Positions 26,301-35,037 of a DNA stretch of 64,000 nucleotides are shown here, piece after piece. Source of the stretch: Datnioides undecimradiatus (taxonomy: Eukaryota > Chordata > Actinopteri > Lobotiformes > Datnioididae); NCBI GenBank assembly GCA_008933995.1, contig WARS01001868.1, positions 930,001-994,000 on the forward strand, in the 5' to 3' direction. Every line of letters begins with the position of its first letter. Position 1 is the first letter of the stretch. The translations under genes and the position numbers were made by a program. The notes beneath the pieces are model-generated. The model saw only the letters and a program-made list of their open reading frames with translations, made no database searches and had not been told where the DNA came from.

Positions 26301-29005
26301 TGTCTGCGGTGCATGCAATTAAAAAGTGGTGTTATTTGTAAGCATATTGAACACAGTGGGTTGAACAAATGCATAAATGCACTAGCTCTGACATATTTTC
26401 TGTTTGCCTCATCAGACTTGCTCAAGTTTTTTAGTACATTGTTTCATTTTGTCACAAACAAGCTTATGCCCAAGTTGTGTGTGTGTGTCTTTTGTTTGCT
26501 GCTCAAACTTTATGGAAAATTCGTGCATAGTTCAAGAAATGTTTGCCAGTTCTTTTCAGTGCGTTTGGCTCTTTGATTAAGAGTTTTGCACATTCAGACT
26601 GTTGCAGAAACTGTGCCAAGGCAATCAGAAAAATGTATTGTCATCAGAAAGTAAAGAAGAGTCGCACGCACCAGACATGCATAGTGTATTGTTTTGTTTA
26701 CCTCTCTGTTTCATGTTTTAAACCAGTCATTTCATTGGGGGTTTACACTTTCTCTTCCTTTAATTCCCTGTGAACCTTCACATTTCTGTCTTGCACTCAC
26801 ACACGTTATGTAATCCTGCCTAGCCACCTGCTATTGCCACTGCCGAAGGCCAATGCAACACACTTAAGGGTAAATTATGCCTTTCTTGTTCATGCTGAGA
26901 TGGCACTACTAATAACACCCATCTGGCTAAGAAACCCCTGAAAAAACACAGCGCATCTGTAACACAGTTGCCTTAGAGCTGTGCTGCTGTGTTGTTCTTT
27001 TGTTGGCCTGTTCACAGATTACGTGCAGCGGAGGTGACGTGAATCAGCCCAAACTAGAGAATGTACTGATAATGATTTCGCCCGGGAGCTCGGATGAAGC
27101 TGGTGGCGGGTGACAGGCGAGGTGTCAGAACAGTAGTGGTGTTTCAGAAGTGTCGGTAAATCATGAACAACACGGTGGCAGGCACAACAACGTTAGGTTT
27201 TGATTTCCTCCGAACGCCAGTGTGCAACTCAGAGTCACAATTTAAAACTTCAGTGTTTTTGTAAGTCATTTTAAACCAACTCTAACTGTGGTACTCAGAC
27301 ACAAGGTTTCTGTTTTTAGAAGATTACTACTGACTGCTATTTCCATCTTAACTGCATCTTACCTGAAGCGAATATGTCATATTGAGACAGAGGCAGACAA
27401 ATCAGTGTCTTTTGTATCAGGTTAATATTAATGAGTTAAATGTGTGTTTTTTGTTTTCCAGTGTTGTCTGATTGGTTGATTCAAGACTCCATAAGGCGCA
27501 CTGTGCACCTTGCAATCCAGTTTTGGGTCACCTGTCACCATGATAAACTACCATACATTTTGGTGTGGAGTCGGCAGGGGGGTCAAAACAAAATTCATTT
27601 TGGTGAATTATGAAGCACTTACTGGGTTTTATTTTCTTACCTTGTGGTCTGGGCAGCACAAAAGATTGGTCTCACACAAAATAATTTGCACTGTGGTCAA
27701 TTTGAAGGAAGACAGACAGGCCTAAATGCATGAATGAATGCAAGAATGAAGACTGCATATCTTTGTGTTCATGTTGTAATGAACTGATTTCCATGCCATC
27801 TATTATACCTCTGCCCATCTCACAAAAAACATCATAAAAACATGAATAAATGCAGGGTCACATCAGGTAGTTGTTTACTTTTTAAATAATGGCAGATGAA
27901 AAGTCTGTGAATGAAGAGCTCAAAAAATCATTTGAGCTGTTGTTGAGTCATTCAGAGTTGAAACTGAATCCAAATGAAATGTTTCCCTTCACCGTACAAA
28001 GTCTCGTTATTTGCTTATTTATTTGCTATTGTATTTTTTGTAATTCTCAGGCTCACATTGAGTCACGTTAATGAGTTTGATGCTGTGCAACCAAAGGAAA
28101 AAAACTAATTATTTTAACTCTCCTGGCTTTAAATGCCATAACTCTGTAGTGTCAGCTTGCATTCAGTTGTTGTAAATCAAAATAAACCCGACCAACAATG
28201 AAGCTTTACCCCCAGGTTAACACACTTACTGGCTCCAATCAAATCAGTTACATAACTAATAAAAGAGTGTGCACAGTCTCAGCTCAATACCCAGCAGGAG
28301 TGTCCTCATCAACAAGGACACCTATCAACCTCCACAGACCAAGAACAGCACATCTAAACAGACTCTTCCACTGCTCAACAAACTGAACCACTTCGCTTTG
28401 ATCACTTGCCTTCTCAATCCCGTATATAAACTGAATTTCCACAGCAGTCAGCATGCAAATGGTGCTGTGTCTCCATAGGAGGACACTTAAAACAACACTT
28501 TGCATTACGACAATCAGCTGTAACATATTGCACACGGTGTGCAGTTTACAACAAAACAAGGAGGTTCTAAGTAGCACAAGCTTTGTCACTGTATCTAGGT
28601 CAGAAGAATGCAATATTCTCTGGTCCATATATACTTTAACAGCTGTGGTTTGGATGGGAGGCACTCGTAGTAGCAGGAGCTACACCTTAATGCACTCCTT
28701 CCAGTTCTGCCATATGGAGAAGATGCACACCTCCTGTTTTCCTACAATAACAATCATTATCACCTCTTATAGAATAACACATACACAGGAGAAAAAAATG
28801 GACAGATGGATACAGAGGGAGAATGGGAGAGAGAAGCCAGGGAAACAAGAGAGAGAGAGAGAAAGAAGAATGTGTCATTTGACAGTGAAAGGAGGGAAAC
28901 GAGATGGACAATGATGCAGGAAAAAAGGAGTAATGACAGAGACACAAATCTAATTTTGCGTTTACCTGACAGGGAATCAGAAGACATGCTCTCTTGCTGC
29001 TGCAT
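736..29005 (-). CDS. dab2ip: SynGAP/nGAP/DAB2IP-family Ras GTPase-activating protein, 5' part only (best guess dab2ip)
   Basis: Members of this family switch off Ras at the membrane and carry a split PH region, C2, RasGAP and C-terminal coiled coil. Only N-terminal exons are here: 29005-28966, 15057-14933, 10341-10236, probably 785-736, and an alternative first exon 5909-5870. Phases 1, 0 and 1 join cleanly. The frame starts [13 protein letters not shown], continues [29 protein letters not shown] and [21 protein letters not shown]. From memory, SYNGAP1 has DVRGPS, WNPRFCI and LLRRTVSVPVE, and RASAL2 has DVKGPP, KYCILTDSQ and LRRTVSVPSEGQFPE. Divergence from both makes DAB2IP the likeliest paralogue, with RASAL2 second. 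Catalytic domains lie beyond the left edge. Confidence 0.62.
786..5869. other. Intron sequence, no further exon recognised
   Basis: AT-rich sequence with T homopolymers (about 1809-1838). A CpG-rich patch at 4615-4715 carries a CCAAT motif and a tiny plus-strand frame (MSGTLAVK) running into a donor. Nothing matches the C2 or GAP domains on either strand. Confidence 0.5.
5870..5909 (-). CDS. dab2ip: Alternative first coding exon of the RasGAP gene
   Basis: The ATG at 5909 opens 13 codons ([13 protein letters not shown]) plus one base, ending CATG|gtgagtgtg, a strong donor in phase 1. An in-frame TGA lies 11 codons upstream, so this is the first Met after a stop. Phase 1 is what the exon after 10236 also requires, so this can replace the 29.0, 15.0 and 10.3 kb exons. 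DAB2IP and RASAL2 both have short alternative first exons entering at this point. A product from here would lack the first PH half. Confidence 0.55.
5910..6160 (-). promoter_or_regulatory. Candidate 5' UTR and internal promoter for the proximal first exon
   Basis: This stretch upstream of ATG 5909 on the minus strand is moderately GC-rich around 6050-6110. It ends against a near-perfect short palindrome (CCCACTCT-GA-AGAGTGGG, 6141-6158) and a GA-rich tract at 6160-6270. No TATA box is seen. The assignment rests on position. Confidence 0.3.
6246..6269. repeat. (GA)n microsatellite in a GA-rich tract
   Basis: A pure GA run within a purine-rich stretch (about 6160-6270) just upstream of the proximal RasGAP first exon on the minus strand. 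Confidence 0.95.
6271..10235. other. RasGAP intron
   Basis: Non-coding apart from the AC repeat. A CpG-rich patch at about 7261-7400 has a minus-strand 19-codon ORF (7330-7271, [14 protein letters not shown]) that stops before a donor, so it could be another leader exon. Several short CCAYCTAGTGG-like motifs occur at 9189, 9621 and 9853. Confidence 0.5.
7611..7644. repeat. (AC)n microsatellite
   Basis: An uninterrupted 34-nt AC run in the RasGAP intron between the 10.3 and 5.9 kb exons. Confidence 0.98.
10236..10341 (-). CDS. dab2ip: RasGAP exon with [11 protein letters not shown] motif
   Basis: The acceptor is ttgtttttgcag|GAG and the donor is GAGAGCG|gtgagt; 106 nt, phase 0 in and 1 out. 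It encodes [18 protein letters not shown] followed by [17 protein letters not shown]. The basic-R-R-T-[IV]-S-V-P core is the family's conserved linker inside the split PH region (RRTVSVPVE in SYNGAP1, RRTVSVPSEGQFPE in RASAL2). The RRTIS serine is a plausible basophilic kinase site. Confidence 0.85.
10342..14932. other. RasGAP intron, no feature recognised
   Basis: AT-rich, with short chance open frames on both strands and no splice-bounded coding match. I see no complete mobile element. Confidence 0.5.
14933..15057 (-). CDS. dab2ip: RasGAP exon, first half of split PH domain
   Basis: The acceptor is cttcctttttag|ATG and the donor is GAGGTG|gtgaga; 125 nt, phase 1 in and 0 out. The protein reads (D)[18 protein letters not shown] then [20 protein letters not shown]. 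The DVR-P start, the S-Y-E spacing, the W-x-x-K-Y-C strand and the D-S-Q-x-L-L-L-N strand match the N-terminal PH half of SYNGAP1 and RASAL2 as I recall them. A donor three bases earlier (GAG|gtggtg) is possible but weaker. Confidence 0.85.
18501..18800 (-). promoter_or_regulatory. Candidate non-coding first exon and promoter inside the RasGAP intron
   Basis: A CpG-rich block on the minus strand ends in a consensus donor, CTGTAG|gtaaga at 18501. It contains a 22-codon ORF (18606-18538, starting MSNWRCC) that stops before the donor. Spliced to the exon at 15057, the frame is right for DVRCPS but has that TAG in frame and no ATG after it. Translation would therefore have to start at the Met inside RHWMSRG. 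A CRE-like TGACGT lies near 18662. Confidence 0.35.
23355..23389. repeat. (CA)n microsatellite
   Basis: A 35-nt uninterrupted CA run in the large RasGAP intron. Confidence 0.98.
24900..25256 (+). mobile_element. 3' tail of a non-LTR retrotransposon
   Basis: The sequence around 25130-25256 (tgcacatcctgcacttgctg, then cttattgcacttctgg, then gccaaactgcatttcgttg, then aatgacaataatgttgaatc) ends in repeated ATCTA units. This is the common 3' end of L2/Rex-like LINEs and their derivatives in fishes. No coding part is recognisable upstream. The left boundary is uncertain. Confidence 0.75.
28966..29005 (-). CDS. dab2ip: RasGAP gene first coding exon (distal promoter)
   Basis: It encodes 13 codons ([13 protein letters not shown]) plus one base and ends TCAG|gtaaac, phase 1. 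The next exon needs a leading G to make its Asp codon, so the phases match exactly. The ATG at 29005 is the first in-frame ATG in the open stretch. The residues themselves are not diagnostic; the call rests on phase, strand and position. Confidence 0.6.
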
Positions 29006-29009
29006 CTTG

Positions 29010-29200
29010 AATGTTGGCTCCAGTATGAGACTGTGTGTGTGTGTGTGTGTTTGTGTATGTGTGTGTCCACAGAGCCACAGAGAGTGAGCAAGCCAGCACG
29101 CCTCACTGTGTGTTTTGATGACGGAGTCCGCGTAGCAGCTCGGGGAGTGAGCGAGCAAGGCGAGTGAGCAAGCGGAGCCAGGAGGAAGGTATGGGAGAAG
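29010..29200 (-). promoter_or_regulatory. Candidate 5' UTR and promoter of the RasGAP distal first exon
   Basis: A CpG-enriched block at about 29115-29180 lies upstream of the first coding exon on the minus strand. The intervening UTR contains a CA repeat on the transcript strand (GT at 29032-29066), about 27 nt before the start codon. No TATA box is evident. The transcription start is inferred, not seen. Confidence 0.35.
29032..29066. repeat. (GT)n microsatellite in the predicted RasGAP 5' UTR
   Basis: A GT run interrupted by TTGTGTAT. It lies about 27 nt upstream of the predicted start codon at 29005 on the minus strand, where it reads as CA repeats. Confidence 0.95.
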
Positions 29201-32200
29201 AAATGAGCTCCTTTATTGCCTCGCCCAGTGTCTCCCTGATCTCACTCTCAATTCCTCTCATTCTCGTTCCCCTTTTGCAATGTGTGGATGTGTGTGTCTG
29301 TCCACAAAACACATGTAGTGCAGATGGTGATTTATGAGGTGCATGGAGGCAGAGAGATGGGAGGAGCATGAGGAGGGAGGGATGAAGAAGAGGAGGTGCT
29401 GAAGAAAACAAGAAAGCAATCACCTTTAGTGTAAGCTTACTCACTCAGGCACCGAGCCATTACTCTTCCCTCCCCTCCACGTAACCTTGCAACACAGAAA
29501 TCTGAGCCAGTTCAAAGCTTAATATGTACCACAACATCTGTTTGGCTGTGTGAGATCTTATCTTCAGTCAATTTGCAGCCAGTGAATGGCAAAATGCCAA
29601 CATGGCAACGGAGAAGAAATCTACACACTCTACTGTGTTAAAACTCACGAGGGTCACTACAATGTGCAAATACAAGCGTGAACATTAAACTGTAGACTTT
29701 TCTTCGCTGTTTATTTATGTGATAAAATGCAAACCAGCATTATATTTTCAGTGACATTGAAGCCAAATTGGGTAGATTAGTCAGAGAGGTTAAAATAATG
29801 TTGTCCTTGACTGCTTGTAAGATGACTGAGAGTCTTCTTTCACTTAATTAAAACCCTGCAGCCATAAGTTGACACCAGGCCAGATAAGTGTATTAAAGGA
29901 CCAATATATAATCATCAAATCACCATGATGTTTTATTAGGAAATCAGGAAAGATGCTAAATTGAAATACTGGCTTTTCTGACAATAATGCCAAAGGCGGT
30001 ATGTCTTCCTTTGAAATTTCCATTATGTTTCATTCCTGCCCATTACCGGGGTGCCAGATATGAAACAAACTGGCATGCAAACACAGTGTGCTGCGGAAGT
30101 GGAAGCAAGCAAACGGAGCAGAAGGATTCGAACATGGACTCCCAGTTGGGTTAACGTCTCCTGAACAGGTAAGCACTGGGTTTCAGCTAATATCGGCTAG
30201 TCGCAGCTAATCTAGCCCGACTCCTATTTATCTGCCTTATCAAATACAAACCAGATTCTTCTCTCAATTCAATTTTATCAATTTTAAAAACTTGTTAGTT
30301 ATGTTACATGTTTCTACTTTAATCTGCCCTTTTAAATTTGACAAATGTACTGTGTCCAAAGCAGTGTAATAATGTACACAAGCTAACACACATGTCATCA
30401 TGCATGGCTGGGTACCCTTTTAAAGGAGCAATCATTTTTTCCCCCGTGGATTTCACCGACGATCTCTACTTGCCCTCAAAAACAGCTTGGGCTCGATGAT
30501 TAATGGTAGAAGTTCGTGTAGTGATTAATTTAGTCACTTAGCTGGCCCACTTGGCATCACTTCAAAGTCCTCTGTCCTTTTTCAGAGCTGCCCATACTGA
30601 CCTGTTCACACCAGAGTTCCTCCTTGTTCACTGCTCTTTGCCCTCAAAGTTTTGCACATGTCATCGTTTCTTACAATCATGGCTTCTCTGCACATTGGGC
30701 AAAACATGTATCTTTATAAATAAACGATTATTAAATTATTTACAAAGCCCCTTTTGCTTTGTAGCAGGTAAGAAGGTATAAAGATAACAGTAAACATTGC
30801 TGCCTTGTGGAAAATGGATCTATGCTCTGTTAAATATAAAAGCGCATTCTCTCCCTATTTAAAATTCCATCTTCCGTGAGGGCATTTTGTTCAAAACACA
30901 TTTTTCACATTTTTTTGTGAAGTAAAACTTTCAAGAAAGCAGAGAAAGACATAATTTTATTGTAAAATATGCATTCAAATGAAAAAAGTAGATCATCTGC
31001 CCTTGGAAGCAGATCCGAGATGCTGCATAATCATGTTGCACCTCCTTTAGTAAAGAAAATCTCTCTGCCCAGAGCAGCCGGTTAGGACTCTCCTCCCAGC
31101 GCATTAGTAAACTGTCTTGAATATTCCTCCTACCTTCAATATATTCACACAGCTTCATCCACTTTTTAGAGATTGTGCCACTCTGCACCAGAATTGCATT
31201 AATCTCTGGTTGCCAAAACTGCAGCTACAACCTTTTGTCCTTGCCTGTGCATCCATTGGTAGCAGTGACAGCACTTAAAGTGATCATTTCATCTTGTTAA
31301 TATTTTTTTAAACTCACCATGATTCTACACGATTCAGTGAAACCCCAAAATGTAACTTTCTGACCCAGATCAGGTTCACTGTACACTTATTTATTTGAAA
31401 AACTAAGGCGGAAAATACATACATTTTGTGGATGTTTTGAATTTTAATTTATTTCCAGAGGAAATATAAGTCATTTATTACAATACTCTAAAAGGCCAAA
31501 CAGTGTGGTACAGCCCTTTGCTAGAGGCAAACATTCATGCAAAACACAATAGAGTAGAATGCATTGTATAAGAGGTAATATGTAGATGCAGGAAATTTCA
31601 TTTTAAATGTCAGTTAGCTCACTGTCATCTCAACATAGCTTATGGCCTCAGGAGGATATAAAATTGATTTAACCTTATTAAAACAACAGCCACACTTTTG
31701 TTGATCAGCTTCCTGTTCTTCTTCCCTCACATGGTTGCTTGCAGGATGCACACCATGTTGTGTTGTGCTCATTTATGAAATCTGGGCTCGCTGAATGTCT
31801 GAGAAGAAGAAAAACTTTGTTGTTAAACGGGAAACATTATAAAAGCAATGGTCTGTGTAAGTTGAACAAGACTGGGTACCCTCAAGCTTAGTTCATTTTT
31901 ATAATAAAAGACTTCTGAAATGCTTTTAATCCTCACTGCCCCTCTGTCTCTACCGTGTTGACCTCTATGACTTGTCACAGTTGTTGGTTACCTGTTTCAT
32001 CACACTACCAGAAACCTGTTCTTATCATGAGAGCAGCAGGCCACAGTACAAAGAGCTCTGTAAAGCTGGGGTCAGATGCCTTATGAAGGGATGTGATTTG
32101 ATGTGTGTGTGTGTGTGTTAGTGTGTGTTAGCATGTGATGTTTGAGTTCCTAAGCTCTGAACCTGTATTTGCCCATGAAAATCTGGGTTGGAGCACTGTT

Positions 32201-33420
32201 GGAGAAAACTGCATGACACTTGTAAAAGCAAGCGTGGTGTGCTGAATGGATGTGATGTCCAAAACCCAAAGTGTTCACAACCGGCCAATGTGGGGATTAT
32301 AAAACAGAAAATCTATTTTTTAAATGGTTTGTCATGCCAAGAGTTGATGTCAAGTGTGCTGGGAAAGCTGGAACATTGTGTTAAATTAATAGAGAACAAC
32401 TAAGCACCACTTGAAAGAGTTGCTTCTGCTGTTGCCATCCTGTCATTCATATAGGCTCTCGTTTTCAGACTGCAGTGATGCCACTCGACTGAGAATTTAC
32501 ACACACAAGTTCATAGAAATTCTGTTAGCTAACCAGCTTTGCCTTGCAGGATCAGATCAGCTGTTTGTGTGTGTGTGTGTCTATGTACGTGGGTGTCTCT
32601 GTGTGTGTTATCCTCAGTTTATTGGAATGCTCAGTGGGAGCATGTTATCAGTGTCTGCTTCTCACAGCTTATTCTTAATTATCCCGTTCCTTACTCCGAA
32701 TCCCATGGAGAATTTAATGACACACAGAGGAAGAAAAAGAGTCAGCCATATGTCTCTTGGATAATGTTCATGTTGAAATATATGTTTTTTTTCTTAGTCA
32801 CTCAACCAATTAGGCTTTGACTGAATGCACTGTAGAGAAGTGCAGAGAGATTCAGTTGCATGTAATTAATAGTGAGGGAAAGAGAAAGTGTCTGATTATT
32901 TAGAGGAGTGAAAACTAACTATCTATCTGACGTACAGCAAATAGTGCTTATTGACGTTTGTAGCGCTTGGAAATAATAATGATCCAGAGAAGAAGAGAAC
33001 GGCATATGATGCAGTTTTATGTTCATACTGGCTCGGTGTACAGGGTTGACCATGATTTCATTTAAAGCACAGAAGAAAAACTGAGGCAAAACCTTTTTCA
33101 CATTATTTTGTGGTAGGTGAGAAGTGAGCAGAAGGGAGCATACCACTGAGCAGATTATGGTTTTGTAATTATATCTGACCAAGTGAGATAGCACAGTGCT
33201 TTAATGCAGTTTCACATGTGAATATCCTGTGATGGCTGCGTGTGTGTTTTTATGCACATTGAAACACCACCATCTAGTGAACGTTGAGTCAAATTGCAGG
33301 ATACTTTTTCAACGCTGCAACATTGAATTGCAGTGTTTATTTCACGCAGTGTCATTCATTACAACATGGCTTGTATGCCCATGGTGTACATATACATTGA
33401 TGTGATGATGCTTGCATGTG
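29200..33420. other. Intergenic stretch between the RasGAP first exon and cutal
   Basis: AT-rich with GT tracts at 32.1 and 32.57 kb. A segment near 29890-30230 (starting aaaggaccaatatataatc, containing gctgcggaagtggaagcaag) looks like a dispersed repeat I cannot name. No coding exon is recognised. Confidence 0.45.
32102..32128. repeat. (GT)n microsatellite
   Basis: A short GT run with a TTA interruption in the intergenic stretch. A second short GT tract lies at about 32564-32610. Confidence 0.9.
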
Positions 33421-33426
33421 TATTGC

Positions 33427-33633
33427 TATAAAACACAAGCCCCGACAACATGCACACAGAAAAACACACGCTCTGCTACCAAATCGCCTGATCTCTGGAC
33501 CTGATGGAGAGGATTACTTTGGCTCCACAGACACAACACCCGACTAAACCATGTCTGCAGTTCCTTTGTTCTGGAGTCATGCCGGAAACGTTTTCTGCAG
33601 ACTGAGGCTTAGTGTCTATTTTTGTTTAATGAG
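33427..33633 (+). other. Possible plus-strand TATA promoter and short first exon
   Basis: A TATAAAA box (33427-33433) lies 118 bp before ATG 33551, which has a good context (aaaccATGTCTG). The frame runs 27 codons (MSAVPLFWSHAGNVFCRL, then RLSVYFCLM) and meets a strong donor, ATGAG|gtaagc, at 33633. A plus-strand AATAAA occurs at about 34258. I recognise no protein family. It lies between cutal and the RasGAP gene on the opposite strand and may be chance. Confidence 0.25.
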
Positions 33634-34934
33634 GTAAGCATGCACGGCTGACCTGTTTAAGCACAAATATGGCATGATGTAACTTTCATATTTGTTGTAT
33701 TTTAAAATATTAAAGTTCCTCTTGAAATGTAATTAACAAAAAAATTTACAAACAAAAATTTGACAAAGCTTACGTCTCACCTCATGTACTGACACTCCTG
33801 ATGTCAGATAACAAGACCTTGACCTATGATGATCTCACCACGTGCAAGTGCAGTCAGGATTTTAACAAATTAGTTTGTTTTTGTTGATCAATCTAATTTT
33901 TACTTTTGCCTGCTCCTGTGGAGATCAAGGATGTGTTATCCAGGAGAGACCTGCTCGGATCAGAAACAAACAAAACATTCAACACTTTAGAATTAATCAT
34001 CAGAAATACAAATGAGCGAGTGGGTCAAGATGTACAATGCAGCCAAGTGCTGTCATGCATATATGTTCGTATGTGTCATTTATCGTCAGTAGTTCGTGGT
34101 GCTTTATTTGAGGTTATACAAGGTGGCAGTAAATATTTCATTAGAACAGCGGTAAACTGGAGAGGAGCAGTGCTGGGATACAGCAGTATAGCCCTTTTAT
34201 TTGTACATACAGTACACAGGGCAAACTGTTCTGTGCTGCTTGCTGCATCTTTTGCACCAATAAAGGAAATCCTCTGCAGCCTATAAGATCAATAATCTAC
34301 TGAACTGATTGATAGCTGGTACCTATTGGTAGGTACATGTAGACCGCTCTGTCAGCAGGACATGTGCTGATGACCTGTCCTGCTGAGTGTAGCATAGACG
34401 AATATATATCTTAGATGAATATACAAAAAGGGCCTAGAATGCATCTTTCAGCAAATGCAAGTACTTAAAGATCACAGCCACTGAAGGATGTGCAAAGACT
34501 TGCAACAACAACGTGTGAAATAATGCATAATGAGACATAAGCAAAGAATGCATGATGCAGAGTGCCAGTCTCTCTCCTGAGTTCAGTATTTTGTGACTCT
34601 GGACACCGTGGTCTACATTATCTCGCTCATAACATGGGTACGTCTGTGGTCAGTTTAAGCCATGTTAGGTCAGTTTAATCTGTGAAAGAGCAAAGTACCA
34701 TTACGGTGATTACACCTGTATGTGTATGGTGAAGCTCTTTTTAGGGCTGAGATCACTGGGTCTTAACACAACAATTTACAGCGAACAGAGCGAAAAAATA
34801 TAGTATAAATGTAATGTATCAGCCCTCTGTGTTTAGTGAACCCTTTGATCCAAAGCCTACAGTCTATGGACATGGCTCAGCCTCCTTGTTTGGCTGCAAT
34901 CTGTGCTGCAATTGGCTTCAGTTTAAATGATGTA

Positions 34935-35037
34935 TCAGTCATCTGGAATGGCCTCGTCCATCCACTTCATATAAGCCAGACTGCCGTCCTCCACCAGGAA
35001 GCTGAGGACTTCTGGGTTAGCATAGGGGTGGACAGAC
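34935..35037 (-). CDS. cutal: cutal exon 6 (C-terminus and stop)
   Basis: The acceptor is ccttcaag|GTC, and TGA is at 34937-34935. It encodes the end of the CutA domain: SVHPYANPEV with the conserved His, then the acidic-Gly turn (VEDGS), the YMKWMDEA helix and the tail IPDD. It lies 4.4 kb from exon 5. Possible minus-strand polyadenylation signals are ATTAAA at 34674-34679 and AATAAA at 34196-34201; I cannot tell which is used. Confidence 0.93.

Larger units (their letters stand above)
15058..28965. other. Large first intron of the RasGAP gene
   Basis: About 13.9 kb, mostly AT-rich non-coding. It holds the candidate leader exon at 18.5 kb, the CA repeat at 23.36 kb, the LINE tail at 25.0-25.26 kb and a purine-rich tract at 28800-28920. 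A moderately GC-rich patch at 27040-27130 has no recognisable gene. First introns of this size are usual for this RasGAP family and often hold enhancers. Confidence 0.5.

Noticed and set aside
28760..29158. 132-codon minus-strand frame read as one protein
   Set aside because: Only its segment 29005-28966 is taken as coding. The upstream part is a microsatellite-derived leader without ATG and the downstream part is intron.
30115..30150. ggattcgaac motif resembling a tRNA T-loop
   Set aside because: No acceptor stem, D-arm or anticodon arm can be drawn around it.
33906..34286. 126-codon plus-strand open frame as a stand-alone gene
   Set aside because: It begins with TTG rather than ATG and has no family resemblance; kept only as a possible downstream part of the 33.4 kb candidate.
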